Shown: one piece after another, positions 24,606 to 33,547 of the stretch | How the letters are laid out: each line of letters opens with the position of its first letter | How positions within the stretch are numbered: the first letter of the stretch is position 1 | Assembly: GCA_038731605.1 (NCBI GenBank) | Contig: JAVYQP010000004.1 | Span: 36,757 to 100,756 of the forward strand | Origin: WYZ-LMO2 sp038731605 | GTDB taxonomy: Archaea > Halobacteriota > Archaeoglobi > Archaeoglobales > Archaeoglobaceae | Direction: 5' to 3' | Length of the DNA: 64,000 bases | Notes under the pieces: model-generated | Databases searched by the model: none | Told to the model about the DNA's origin: nothing | What the model saw: only the letters and a program-made list of their open reading frames with translations | Program-made: the position numbers and the translations under genes

Positions 24606-25852
24606 AGTTCGCCCACTTCGCAGATTTGCATTTGGGTTACGAGCAATACAACCTCCCTTGGCGGGCTGAAGACTTTGCGACTGCGTTCAAAAACGCTGTT
24701 AAGATTGCGATATCTGAAAAAGTCGACTTTGCAATAATCGCAGGCGACCTCTTCCACAGGAGCGTTCCAAATCCAAAAACCCTGAACGATGCGATCGAAG
24801 CTCTGAGCGCCTTCAAAGAGAACGGTATCCCAGTTTTCGCAATCGAGGGGAACCACGACAAGAGCATAAGGGAGATGTCCGCCTACAACCTCTTGGAGAA
24901 CCTCGGACTGCTCAACGTCCTTGGGTTTAGGAGGGAAAGAGTCGAAGGCGACAACGTTACGAGCGTCAGGGTTGAGAACGTTTACTTGGTGAAGGGAGTT
25001 TACAAGGACGTCGAGATAGTTGGGGACAAGCACAGAACGAAATGGCAGTTGGAGAAGTTCCTTCCACTTATGAAACCAGAGGGAAAGAGCATACTCGTGC
25101 TTCATCAGGCGGTCAAGGAGGTTGTAGACATCGTAGAGATGAGTTGGGATCTAACAATCGACCAGCTACCAGAAGCGGATTACTACGCCCTTGGACACGT
25201 GCACATGCACAGGGAGAGAAAGATCGGCGACGCTTACCTTGTTTATCCCGGGTCCATAGAGAGATACGACTCTCGTGAAGCATCGAGCTTCTTATTCTAC
25301 AAGGATAGACTCGAAGTGAGAAATGGGGAGAGCAAAGGTTTCTGCATCGTCGAGAACTTCAAGCCAAGGTTCGTAGAGGTCGAGACCCGAGACCTATACG
25401 CAATCTCCATAGATGCGGAGAAAAGAATGGAAGCGGAGAAGAAGTTCTTCGAAGTCCTCAACGGGCTTAACAGCTCTGCAATTGCGGTTGTAAAGATAAC
25501 GTGTTCCGAGCAAATAGATTCCAAGAAGATCTTAGAGCTCGCTCTGAGTCGCCTTAAACATGCGGAGATAAACTTCAAGAGGAGAGAAGTTGAGGAGGTT
25601 TCGAGATTCGTGAGCGAAAACGAGTTCTTCAACGACTTCGAGATGAAGCTGTTGGAGATTCTAAGAGAAGAGGATGAGGCGAGCATAAAGTCTGCCATAG
25701 ATTTCATCAAGGAGCGTTTTTCGATCGGCGAGGTTAAGCGAGAAGAGGTGAAGGTTGTCGAAGATAGGGGGAAAGACAAGAGCCCAGAGGAGAAAAGGGA
25801 GGAGAGAAAGGAGGTTAGGAAAAAGGTGAAGACGCTTCTGGACTTCGTATGA
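24602..25852 (+). CDS. mre11: DNA double-strand break repair nuclease Mre11
   Basis: The phosphoesterase motifs are all visible: D8-x-H10 in FADLHLGY, AGDLFHR, EGNHD, LHQ and GHVHMH. The C-terminal 110 residues are charged and helical, the part that binds Rad50 coiled-coils. The protein has Mn-dependent exo- and endonuclease activity on broken ends. The frame is open from 24566, but ATG 24602 follows GGAGG and overlaps the herA stop by 4 bases; this gives 416 residues. The rad50 start overlaps its stop in the same way. Confidence 0.95.
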   Translation: MKFAHFADLHLGYEQYNLPWRAEDFATAFKNAVKIAISEKVDFAIIAGDLFHRSVPNPKTLNDAIEALSAFKENGIPVFAIEGNHDKSIREMSAYNLLENLGLLNVLGFRRERVEGDNVTSVRVENVYLVKGVYKDVEIVGDKHRTKWQLEKFLPLMKPEGKSILVLHQAVKEVVDIVEMSWDLTIDQLPEADYYALGHVHMHRERKIGDAYLVYPGSIERYDSREASSFLFYKDRLEVRNGESKGFCIVENFKPRFVEVETRDLYAISIDAEKRMEAEKKFFEVLNGLNSSAIAVVKITCSEQIDSKKILELALSRLKHAEINFKRREVEEVSRFVSENEFFNDFEMKLLEILREEDEASIKSAIDFIKERFSIGEVKREEVKVVEDRGKDKSPEEKREERKEVRKKVKTLLDFV

Positions 25853-28491
25853 TCCTGAAAGAGCTCGTGTTAAGGAATTTCAAATCACATTCGAACACGA
25901 GGATAAGGTTTGAGAGAGGGATAAACCTAATCGCAGGAAGGAATGGTGCGGGAAAGAGCTCGATCCTTGAAGCTATTCTCGTCGCCCTTTACGGAGTTCG
26001 CCCTCCGCTAAAAAAAGACGATTTAACGAGAGTTGGTGCCACTGACTACAGCGTAGAGCTACACTTCGAGTTTGGAAACAAGAGCTACAAGATAGTCAGA
26101 AACAGCGCTGGGAACTCTGAGCTTCGTGGCGACTTTTTATTGGAGGGGGATAAGAGGATAAACGAGTGGGTCGAGAAGAACATATCGCCATTCCATGTTT
26201 TCACAGGAGCGGTTTACGTAAGGCAAGGAGAGATAGAGACGATAATCTCAGACGAAGCTGGAAGGGAGAAGATAATCAGAAAACTAACGAGAATCGAAGA
26301 CTACGAGAATGCCTGGAAGAACTTGGGGCTCGTTATAAGAGAGCTCGAGGCAGAAATGAAGAGGTATGCGGAGGTTTTGAAGCAGAAAGAGGACTGCGAG
26401 AGAAGGTTGAGAGAGAAGATGAGTGAGATCGAAAAGATAAGCAAGGAAATCAAAGAGTCCAAGGAGAGGGTTGCTGAACTGAAAAACAAACTCGCCCTCG
26501 TTGCCAAGGAGAGGGAGAGGTTTGAGGTAATTAGGGAGCAATTGCTGAGGCTCAGAGAAGAGGTTTTGAGAGTTGAAGCAGAGATAAAGGAGCTGAAGGG
26601 CAGAGTTGAGTGGCTCGAGTCGCAAAGAAAAGAGTTGGAGGAGAAAAAGGTCTTGGCAACGAGAAAATACGAGAAGTTCTTGGAGCTTCAATCCCCAGCA
26701 AAACGCTACGTGGAGTTAGAGACTTTGCACAAAGAAGTCACGAAGGCGATCCAAGAACTCGAGAAGTCGCTAAAAAGCTATGAAATCGAAAAAGAGAGAC
26801 TGATAAACGAGGCAAAAAGGTGCGAGGAGGAGAAAGAGAACCTGAGGAAGATAAGGGAAGAGATCGAGAAGACAAAGGAAAGAATCGAGCTTTTGAGACC
26901 TGAGGTTGAAAAGTGGAGCGCGATCAAGTCCAAGGTAGACAGAAAGGAGCAAATCGAGAAGATTTTTGCCGAGAAAGGATACAGCGCAGAAAAGATCGAG
27001 CAAATGTTCTCAACGATACAGAAGGCAAGAGAAAGGGACAAAAGTCTGAAAGACGAGCTCGTAAAGATTCGTGAAGAGAGGGGGGCGCTTGTTTCAGAGG
27101 AGAGGAGATTTGAAGAAGTGCTTGAGAAGTTGAAGACTGCGAAAGGCTCGTGTCCAGTATGTGGCAGAGAACTCACCGAATCGCACAGAAAAGAGCTGTT
27201 GGAGAAGTATTCTATGGAGTTGAACAGGGTAAAAGCCAAGATTCTCAAAATCGAAGAGATCGAGAAAAAACTCGGGGAGGAGAGGAAGAAGATAGAGAAC
27301 GTTCTTTCCAAACAAGACGTCGTTCTGAAATACAAACAGCTTGTAGACGAGTTTCGAAAGGTAACCGAGAGTCTTAAGGACTTTGACGTCGAAAAGTTGA
27401 GGAGCGCTTCGCAAGAAATGGAGAGATGCGTCGCAAAAATAGAGATGCTGAAGGAATCGCATGACAGAATTGCCGAGGTTATGAAGAGGGAGGAGGAAGT
27501 GAAGAGGGCGCTCGAAGCCATAAAGCTCGAAATCGAGAGAATAGAGGGCTCGAAAAAGAAGCTAAGGGATAAGCTCAGAGAAACTGGTTTTTCGGATCTC
27601 TCAGAACTTGAAAAAGAGCTTGGGAACTTGAGGAGCTCCTACGAGGAGTGGGTTTCACTTAAAAATTCTGAACTCGAACTAAAAGAGGTGGAAGAGAAGC
27701 TTAGATCTGTTCTCTCTGAGATCGATAAAGCAAAGCGGTCTCTCGAACAGAAAATCGGAGAGTTTGAGAGCAAAAGGAGGTCACTAAACGAGATTGCAAC
27801 CCAATACGATGAGAAAAAGCACAAAGAAGTTGAGAGCGAGGAGAAAAAGATCTCTAACGAGATCTCGGGCTTCGAAGAGCGTTTAACGGTTTTGGGGAGA
27901 ACTTTGGAGAGTCTTGAAAAGGACAGGGATTACCTAAGCAAACAGCTACAGGTGATCTTGGAGAGTGAAAAGAAGGCTAAAGCAATAGAAAAAGCCTTAC
28001 CCGAGCTCGAGAAAGTTCGTGAGAAGTTTGCGAGCTATAAGAACATCGTCGCAGAGACTGCGCTGAAAGAAGTCGAAAAATATGCGAGCGAGATATTCGA
28101 GGAGTTCACAGGCGGGAAATACTCGGGGATAAGGTTGAAGAGGGTTACCGAATACGGAAAAGAGAGGTTGAAGATCTTCGTTCTCCACCAAGGCGAAGAA
28201 AGAGAGACAGGGTTTTTGAGCGGGGGAGAGCTTGTAGCGCTTGGGATAGCGTTCAGATTAGCCTTGTCGATGTTTGAAGCAAAGGGAAAGATCCCAATAC
28301 TGATCTTAGATGAACCGACGCCTTTCCTTGATGAAGAAAGGAGAAGGAAGCTCGTAGACATAACCACGGACTACTTGAGAAGAATCCCCCAAGTAATCGT
28401 CGTTTCGCATGACGAAGAGTTGAAGGATGCAGCTGACAAGGTTATAAACGTTGAGTATCGAGGTGGTGTTTCCTTTGTGGAAGCTCAGTGA
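25849..28491 (+). CDS. rad50: DNA double-strand break repair ATPase Rad50
   Basis: The 880-residue SMC-like protein has Walker A GRNGAGKSS near residue 33, long coiled coils, a central zinc hook CPVC near residue 435, the signature LSGGE near 790 and Walker B LILDEPT near 820 with the D-loop and His-switch region. It tethers and processes DNA ends with Mre11. Its base composition is purine-rich along the coding strand, as expected for Glu/Lys/Arg coiled coils, which explains the long antisense ORFs opposite it. NurA starts inside its 3' end. Confidence 0.96.
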   Translation: MILKELVLRNFKSHSNTRIRFERGINLIAGRNGAGKSSILEAILVALYGVRPPLKKDDLTRVGATDYSVELHFEFGNKSYKIVRNSAGNSELRGDFLLEGDKRINEWVEKNISPFHVFTGAVYVRQGEIETIISDEAGREKIIRKLTRIEDYENAWKNLGLVIRELEAEMKRYAEVLKQKEDCERRLREKMSEIEKISKEIKESKERVAELKNKLALVAKERERFEVIREQLLRLREEVLRVEAEIKELKGRVEWLESQRKELEEKKVLATRKYEKFLELQSPAKRYVELETLHKEVTKAIQELEKSLKSYEIEKERLINEAKRCEEEKENLRKIREEIEKTKERIELLRPEVEKWSAIKSKVDRKEQIEKIFAEKGYSAEKIEQMFSTIQKARERDKSLKDELVKIREERGALVSEERRFEEVLEKLKTAKGSCPVCGRELTESHRKELLEKYSMELNRVKAKILKIEEIEKKLGEERKKIENVLSKQDVVLKYKQLVDEFRKVTESLKDFDVEKLRSASQEMERCVAKIEMLKESHDRIAEVMKREEEVKRALEAIKLEIERIEGSKKKLRDKLRETGFSDLSELEKELGNLRSSYEEWVSLKNSELELKEVEEKLRSVLSEIDKAKRSLEQKIGEFESKRRSLNEIATQYDEKKHKEVESEEKKISNEISGFEERLTVLGRTLESLEKDRDYLSKQLQVILESEKKAKAIEKALPELEKVREKFASYKNIVAETALKEVEKYASEIFEEFTGGKYSGIRLKRVTEYGKERLKIFVLHQGEERETGFLSGGELVALGIAFRLALSMFEAKGKIPILILDEPTPFLDEERRRKLVDITTDYLRRIPQVIVVSHDEELKDAADKVINVEYRGGVSFVEAQ

Positions 28492-29581
28492 TGAGATAGT
28501 CGAGAACCTCGAGAAGGAGATCGAGGAGGTTTACAAAAAAGCAGAAGAGCTGGCTAAAAAGGTTGATGGATGGAGGGAGATACCGAGTGCTACAAATTGC
28601 GTTGCCTGCGGAGTAGATGGTAGCAGAGGTGCAGAAAGGCTTTCTGGTGCTGTTCTTTACGCAATCTCAGCAGTGGGGGTTGGCAACGAGATCAGAGAGA
28701 TGAGCGAAATAACAACGCTGAGACCGCATTCGAACATCGAGGAGCGCATAAGGCTCCACATGCACACCTCAGAGTTCAGAGTTGGATGCTTTGCCGAAGA
28801 AGAAATAGTCCTGATCGATGGATCGCTGAGAGGTGCTTTTATACGCCCAGCTTCATATCCAGAGGACGTAAACAAGCTCTACGCTAACTATGAGCTTGAA
28901 AACTTTGTCGCAGACTTTGTCGAAGTTCTCGAGGAGCATTTCAAGGACATGGAGAGAGAGTTGGCAACGGGAAAAGCAAAAAAGAACTACCTGATCTCGA
29001 GGAGCGAGATTCTGAGATGGATGGAGAACTCATACAGAATCGGCGAGAGAAGGCTCGAGGACTTTACGATACTCGCAGAATACATCGAATATCTCCACGC
29101 CCTCAATCGTTTGCTTGATAAACGTGTTTTCTTTATCGCAAAAAGCTTCTACACGCACGAGTTCGACTCAGAAGTCTGCGATTCTGCAATCCTCGATGTC
29201 TTCGCTCTAAAAAACTTCGGCTTTCTTAAGTCCGGATACCTTGTTTTCAAACCTTCTTTCAGCAAATCACTGCCTTTTTTCGTTCAGAAAAACAGAAAGC
29301 AATTCAAGAACTTGTTTAAGGAAGTAAACTCCGCCTTTGTCAGACTTGAGGACAACAGCAACATCTACCTGCTCGAGACAACGGAAACAATAGACGACGA
29401 AGTTATCTCGAAACTAAAAGGTCTTGAATTCGATGGGTATCCGCTACCTTTGCTCCAAGCGCACAAAATTGCGAAGATGAAGAAATCCGAGCTCCGAAAT
29501 CTGATTGCGAGCATAATCTCTACGCTAAGCCCAGAACTTGCACAACTGCTCAGGAGCGGTAGAGACATTCTGGAAGAATAA
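28451..29581 (+). CDS. nurA: DNA end-resection nuclease NurA
   Basis: The 376-residue protein contains CGVDGSRG near residue 53 and VLIDGSLRGAF near 121, the acidic metal-binding motifs of the NurA RNase H-like fold, and a late LLQAHKIAKMKKSEL segment. It degrades 5' strands with HerA during end resection. It begins with TTG at 28451, 41 bases inside the rad50 frame; a GTG at 28463 is an alternative. It completes the herA-mre11-rad50-nurA operon. Confidence 0.92.
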   Translation: MSIEVVFPLWKLSDEIVENLEKEIEEVYKKAEELAKKVDGWREIPSATNCVACGVDGSRGAERLSGAVLYAISAVGVGNEIREMSEITTLRPHSNIEERIRLHMHTSEFRVGCFAEEEIVLIDGSLRGAFIRPASYPEDVNKLYANYELENFVADFVEVLEEHFKDMERELATGKAKKNYLISRSEILRWMENSYRIGERRLEDFTILAEYIEYLHALNRLLDKRVFFIAKSFYTHEFDSEVCDSAILDVFALKNFGFLKSGYLVFKPSFSKSLPFFVQKNRKQFKNLFKEVNSAFVRLEDNSNIYLLETTETIDDEVISKLKGLEFDGYPLPLLQAHKIAKMKKSELRNLIASIISTLSPELAQLLRSGRDILEE

Positions 29582-29605
29582 ACCTTTAAAATTCAAACAT
29601 GAGTT

Positions 29606-30091
29606 ATGAACATGGAAGAGTTCGAAGCCGAGATTAGGAGAATTCTCGACGAGAAGTTCATAGAGAAATCCAAGAATTTGAAAAAGTCAGGGCACATTTT
29701 CAACCCAATTTTCTATCTCTTCTTCACACGCCTCGTAGAGCTCTCTGCGATATTCCGGAACATAGTCCTGCCCAGCAGATACGAGATCGAGGAGCTTTTC
29801 ACGATGAGAAAGGACTTTCTCCAGATAGACTACAGAACTCTGACCGAGATAATCAGAACAGCCTGGATTTACGAGAGGAGTAAGGGCATCGAGTTTAGCT
29901 TCAGCAAGAACACAGACGACCTGCTCTATCTCCTATACAGGATGGGGAGAATTCAGAAGGAGATCGATACTGTGATAATAAAGCACGCAGAGTGGAAAAA
30001 GGAGAAGCTCATAGAGCTATACATAAGCCTACTGCGCATACTCTTGGAGATCGAGGATGAAATAAACAAGAGTATTGCTACGTCTCAGTGA
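29606..30091 (+). CDS. Unrecognised helical protein downstream of nurA
   Basis: The 161-residue protein is predicted to be all helical with many charged residues and no membrane span. It starts 24 bases after nurA, at ATG 29606 or 29612, and has CTTTAAAATTC near 29583-29593, which could be its own TATA box. It may be co-transcribed with the repair operon. No family is recognised. Its end converges with a DUF4013 gene and overlaps it by 14 bases. Confidence 0.6.
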   Translation: MNMEEFEAEIRRILDEKFIEKSKNLKKSGHIFNPIFYLFFTRLVELSAIFRNIVLPSRYEIEELFTMRKDFLQIDYRTLTEIIRTAWIYERSKGIEFSFSKNTDDLLYLLYRMGRIQKEIDTVIIKHAEWKKEKLIELYISLLRILLEIEDEINKSIATSQ

Positions 30092-30719
30092 TTTGCACTT
30101 GCTCCGCAGTTTCGTAGAGTGACGTTATAAACCTTGCAAAGAATATGCCATAAGCTGGGTTTAGAATGAAGTTCAAAACTCCGCCGACGAATGGGATACT
30201 GCCGATTATAAAGTTGACGACCGCAAGGGTTACGTAAACGAGCAGTAGTCCAACTATATAATTCCCCCAGCCTATTCGTCGGATGTGTTCGAGAATTGCA
30301 CCGAGGTTGAACGCCTCCCTAAAGCTCCCAAGCCTTGAAAATCTAACGAGGGCAATGGATGCGATTATCAAGATAAGAAACGCCACTACGAAAGCCAAGA
30401 AGGTCGCCAAGATCCTTCCACTAAGAATAGCGCCAGGGCTTGCCAAGATCGTTACACCCACAGAGATCCCTAACACGAGAAGGACAGGGATTGCATAGAG
30501 TATCACAACAACTAAGAACTTCAGACCATCTATGAAGAGCTTACCCCAGTTCTCAAGCTCTGGCGAGGGCTTTTTTCCACGCAAGATCTCCATGACATAG
30601 CCAAAGAAAAGCGGGAAAATTATGATGCAAACGATCAAAAGCAACCACTTTATCCATTTCCCCCAGAGCGCATCTTTTACGTATTCGAACGAGTCCTCAA
30701 ACATCTGAGCGTAGTTCAT
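30078..30719 (-). CDS. DUF4013 membrane protein
   Basis: The protein has an amphipathic N terminus (FEDSFEYVKDALWGKW), then FGYVMEILRGKKPSPELENW, the signature of DUF4013, and about five hydrophobic segments. The function is unknown. The frame is open to 30737, but ATG 30719 (MNYAQMFEDSF) fits the family and lies about 25 bases after TTTTTTAAATATT on the minus strand. Confidence 0.75.
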   Translation of the reverse strand: MNYAQMFEDSFEYVKDALWGKWIKWLLLIVCIIIFPLFFGYVMEILRGKKPSPELENWGKLFIDGLKFLVVVILYAIPVLLVLGISVGVTILASPGAILSGRILATFLAFVVAFLILIIASIALVRFSRLGSFREAFNLGAILEHIRRIGWGNYIVGLLLVYVTLAVVNFIIGSIPFVGGVLNFILNPAYGIFFARFITSLYETAEQVQITET

Positions 30720-30802
30720 GCCTCCCTTAATAATCAATATTTAAAAAATTTGCTATCAACGCAAGGGCACAAAAGCTTTATACTTTCTCGTGAAGATTAA
30801 TT

Positions 30803-31240
30803 GTGCTCGTAGCCGAAGTCTTCGGAGTATTCATAGCACGAAGCGAGTTTTCCGCATCGCCAGTAGTTGTTCTCAGAGCCGAAGATGGGCGAATTCTGCC
30901 GATATACATCGGATTTGCAGAAGCTGCGTCGATTTACTCGGCGATACACCACCTCACTCCCCCAAGACCAATGACCCACGACTTGCTCGTGGACATAATT
31001 TCGAAGCTCGACGCAAAGGTTGAGAAGGTCATAATCGACGACCTCATCGACAACACCTTCTACGCAAGGATTATTCTGAAGAGAGACGAAAAAGAGATCG
31101 AGATCGATGCAAGACCAAGCGACAGCATCGCAATTGCGCTTCGTGTCTTTTGCCCGATTTTCGTAGATTCAAAGGTGCTCGACGAGGCGGGTCGTGAGGA
31201 TTTGCCCCCCAACTTCAAAGACTTTGCTGAGTTCGCCTAA
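30803..31240 (+). CDS. DUF151 / bifunctional nuclease-like protein
   Basis: The 145-residue protein starts with GTG and contains VVVLRAEDGRILPIYIGFAEAASI, PRPMTHDLL and the DARPSDSIAIALR motif, the pattern of the DUF151 (BFN) family. Plant and bacterial members are called bifunctional nucleases; the archaeal role is not established. A GCTTTATACTTT box about 25-30 bases upstream supports the GTG start. The end overlaps the convergent Brix gene by 26 bases. Confidence 0.82.
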   Translation: MLVAEVFGVFIARSEFSASPVVVLRAEDGRILPIYIGFAEAASIYSAIHHLTPPRPMTHDLLVDIISKLDAKVEKVIIDDLIDNTFYARIILKRDEKEIEIDARPSDSIAIALRVFCPIFVDSKVLDEAGREDLPPNFKDFAEFA

Positions 31241-31661
31241 CCGCAAAGATCCTCATCTTAAAAACGAGCTCCTTTTTGAAATAGAAAAAAAGCTCGTTTC
31301 CCTTTTCGACGATCCTCTTTTCAAAATAGGGTCTTTTATCGAACTTCTCAAGCATCTCCTTATTTATCGCCCCGAAGAAGTTGAACTTCTCGCCTATGAA
31401 GAGAACTTCTCCTTGGCTGAGCTCCATCTTTTTAACGTTGCTAACGGAAAACGAAACTTCGAGCGTTTTTTTGCCGTCGAAGTAAAATCCCATGAGCGCT
31501 GGGTTCCCCTTGATTTCCGAAATCACGCAGAGGTTGTCCAACTCAAACTCCTTTAGGCTCATTTTTCCCCTTTGGATGTATTTCCAGCCAAGAAACCTGC
31601 AAAAAGCTTTCACGAACGATCTCGTTCTTCTGCTCGGTTTTCTCGAAGTCGTGACAATCAT
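31215..31661 (-). CDS. Archaeal Brix domain ribosome-biogenesis protein
   Basis: The protein starts MIVTTSRKPSRRTRSFVKAF, the typical N terminus of archaeal Brix (Imp4-like) proteins. It continues with the KYIQRGKMSLKEF segment. It likely helps assemble the large subunit or process rRNA. Although the frame is open to 31937, ATG 31661 overlaps the upstream stop as ATGA and yields 148 residues, the usual archaeal size. It is the last gene of the aIF2-beta operon. Confidence 0.85.
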   Translation of the reverse strand: MIVTTSRKPSRRTRSFVKAFCRFLGWKYIQRGKMSLKEFELDNLCVISEIKGNPALMGFYFDGKKTLEVSFSVSNVKKMELSQGEVLFIGEKFNFFGAINKEMLEKFDKRPYFEKRIVEKGNELFFYFKKELVFKMRIFAVRRTQQSL

Positions 31662-32224
31662 AAATCGCATTCGACGAATTTTGAGCCGTCGTAGCCAACA
31701 ATTGTGTTCCCGAACTTCCTTGGAATCAAGATGTAACCGTCTTCGAACTCGTGCAGTTCTTTCACAAGTTTGATCTCGATTCCACTGATCTTTACCCCAA
31801 GAAAAGATCCTGACTCGACTTCCCTGCACTTCGAGAACTTGAAGTTTGCGGGCATTAGGTTGTAGCTTCTCCCAACTCTTTGCCCAACCTCGAAGCCGAA
31901 GAGGATTTCCTGCAAAGACTTGCTGAAGAACTCCCAATCCGCTTCCACAAGCATTTGTCTTGGGAACGAAGAAAAATACGTGACGATCTCTTCAACGTTC
32001 TCCTTTTCATGAACCCACTCGCATTTTTTACAGCTCCAGACAAAGTTACCCTTCGATGAGACAATAAGATCGCCAAACTTATATATAAAACATGGGTAAA
32101 AAATGCAGTAGCAAAGGGAGCAATCCTGCCCCTCAAAGTGGCATGGATAATAAGGGCACTCGAGCGCCGAGCCTGTGGGCGAGTTCATTGCGCTGAATAA
32201 ATCCACAAGACCCCTTTCATTCAT
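31658..32224 (-). CDS. Cysteine-rich small domain (PF04071-like) protein with C-terminal extension
   Basis: Residues about 22-75 carry a dense cysteine pattern: YYPCHFEGQDCSLCYCIFYPC and later SCKKCEW. This matches the 'cysteine-rich small domain' found in archaea and some bacteria, probably a metal-binding module. Residues about 95-188 form a second, beta-rich part that I do not recognise. It overlaps both neighbours: its start is inside the end of the DUF429 gene and its stop in the Brix start. The neighbourhood suggests a link to translation or ribosome assembly. Confidence 0.7.
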   Translation of the reverse strand: MNERGLVDLFSAMNSPTGSALECPYYPCHFEGQDCSLCYCIFYPCFIYKFGDLIVSSKGNFVWSCKKCEWVHEKENVEEIVTYFSSFPRQMLVEADWEFFSKSLQEILFGFEVGQRVGRSYNLMPANFKFSKCREVESGSFLGVKISGIEIKLVKELHEFEDGYILIPRKFGNTIVGYDGSKFVECDL

Positions 32225-32777
32225 CTCTACGCAATCCCTCCGAAGTATTAAATCTCTTTCGTGGAACCACTATCTCTCCATCTCCCTCGAGCACCAATCC
32301 TCGCCCCTCAATGAACTCCTTCACAGTCAGAGCGGAAAGAACTGCATCGATTTCGTCGTGCGAGAGCTCAGGAATTGCAAGGAATTGTGATACGGCTGAT
32401 CTAAGCTCCTCCAACCCCTCTTTTGACCTCTTTTTCGCTTTTGGGGCTATCCCCATAATGACTCGTGTCGCATATGGGTAGACTTCGAAAACCCGAATTC
32501 CAAGAGCTCTCAACTCCTCCGCAATCGCCGTCCCGATCAAAGCGATTTCACGAAAGAAGGGTGCGCCGGATGGAAAAAGTCTTATTCCAAGGCTCAGGAG
32601 TTTTCTCTCGCACTCCCTAAGTGTTCCCTTGGGAGGAAGTGACAAGGGAGCGTCTATACCCACAGCAAAAACGCCCTTCAGCTTTTCTTTATCGTAATTG
32701 CCAACGTAAATCAGCTCTTCTCCTAAGATAGCCATCTTGCAGACTCTCTTTCCAACGTCTATGCCTGCGTAGATCAT
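32217..32777 (-). CDS. DUF429 family protein (predicted RNase H-like nuclease)
   Basis: The 186-residue protein has GIDVG at the N terminus, VGIDAPLSLP near residue 38, a CERKLLSLGIRLFPSG stretch, EVYPYATR and HDEIDAVLSALTVKEFIEGR. These are the conserved acidic motifs of DUF429, whose fold resembles RNase H. The substrate is unknown. It overlaps the DUF424 gene by 4 bases. Confidence 0.82.
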   Translation of the reverse strand: MIYAGIDVGKRVCKMAILGEELIYVGNYDKEKLKGVFAVGIDAPLSLPPKGTLRECERKLLSLGIRLFPSGAPFFREIALIGTAIAEELRALGIRVFEVYPYATRVIMGIAPKAKKRSKEGLEELRSAVSQFLAIPELSHDEIDAVLSALTVKEFIEGRGLVLEGDGEIVVPRKRFNTSEGLRRDE

Positions 32778-33067
32778 AGCAGAACCATCTGTGCATGGGG
32801 ACAGCCTGAAATTCTCAGAACCCTATCCTTGTCGACGATTCCAATTTTTATCGCAAGATTGACCGCCTTTTCGCCCGTGATGTTTGCGATCGTCGCCTTT
32901 CTCAACGCATTCACAACTTCCTTCTCCTCGAACTCTTCTGTTCCATAAAAGCTCTCCTTAACCTCGATTCTCAGCTTTCCCTCGCTGAAGACTTTGCCAA
33001 CTAACTCCGAATCGCAAACCGCAACGAGGGTTTCGCCCCTAACGTTGTATATCTTCATCCTAAACAT
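32774..33067 (-). CDS. DUF424 protein
   Basis: The 97-residue protein contains VRGETLVAVCDSELVGKVF and a late ANITGEKAVNLAIKIGIVD segment, the pattern of archaeal DUF424, which is often found next to aIF2-beta. The function is unknown; the context suggests translation. It overlaps aIF2-beta by 8 bases. Confidence 0.82.
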   Translation of the reverse strand: MFRMKIYNVRGETLVAVCDSELVGKVFSEGKLRIEVKESFYGTEEFEEKEVVNALRKATIANITGEKAVNLAIKIGIVDKDRVLRISGCPHAQMVLL

Positions 33068-33470
33068 TTTTCACCGGTTGTTTTGCTCCACAAGCCATGC
33101 AACGTAGGAACTGAACTCTGCCCTCTTTTACGAGCTCTGTGTCTGGAGCGTTGCATTCTTTGCATAGGACGTAGATCTTCACGTATTCGTTTATCTCCTT
33201 TTGAATCTCCTCCTCCGTGAACTTCCCTTGCAGTATTAGTCGCCCGTTATCCACGACTCCAGCGGTTCCAAGAGACTTGACGAGATACTTGTAGATGTGC
33301 TCCTCGCTCCTATTCAATGTCTTAGCTATCTGCGTCAGATTTCTCAAGATCGTTCTAACTCCTTCCCTTGCAACACTCACCTTCGGGATCTCAAACCTCT
33401 CCTTCCTCGTGATCTTTTTTTCCGAAAGTAGATCCATCGCTCTATCGAGCAGTTTCTCGTAGTCTTCCAT
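33060..33470 (-). CDS. Translation initiation factor aIF2, beta subunit
   Basis: The 136-residue protein has a short N-terminal helix, the central alpha/beta core and a C-terminal zinc ribbon with two CxxC pairs (CKEC and CMAC). This is the domain order of archaeal IF2-beta/eIF5-like proteins. It helps deliver initiator tRNA to the small ribosomal subunit. It heads a five-gene operon (aIF2-beta, DUF424, DUF429, Cys-rich, Brix) in which every stop overlaps the next start. Confidence 0.92.
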   Translation of the reverse strand: MEDYEKLLDRAMDLLSEKKITRKERFEIPKVSVAREGVRTILRNLTQIAKTLNRSEEHIYKYLVKSLGTAGVVDNGRLILQGKFTEEEIQKEINEYVKIYVLCKECNAPDTELVKEGRVQFLRCMACGAKQPVKNV

Positions 33471-33547
33471 TGCTCTTTGTCGACGAGGTTGTATTTAAGC
33501 TTCTCGAAAGAGCAAAAAAGTTTAAAAATTCACACAAGACAGAATTG

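Noticed and set aside
26778..27521. Long minus-strand ORF of 247 codons opposite rad50
   Set aside because: It is the antisense of the purine-rich coiled-coil part of rad50. Its Ser/Leu/Phe-rich product is the usual mirror image of Glu/Lys coils and has no RBS or family pattern.
31670..31937. N-terminal extension of the Brix protein
   Set aside because: The extra 90 codons overlap the Cys-rich gene in another frame; the ATGA overlap at 31661 fixes the start.
33470..33547. Soluble leader on the antiporter
   Set aside because: A TATA box lies inside this stretch and ATG 33548 has the right distance, so the leader is probably not translated.
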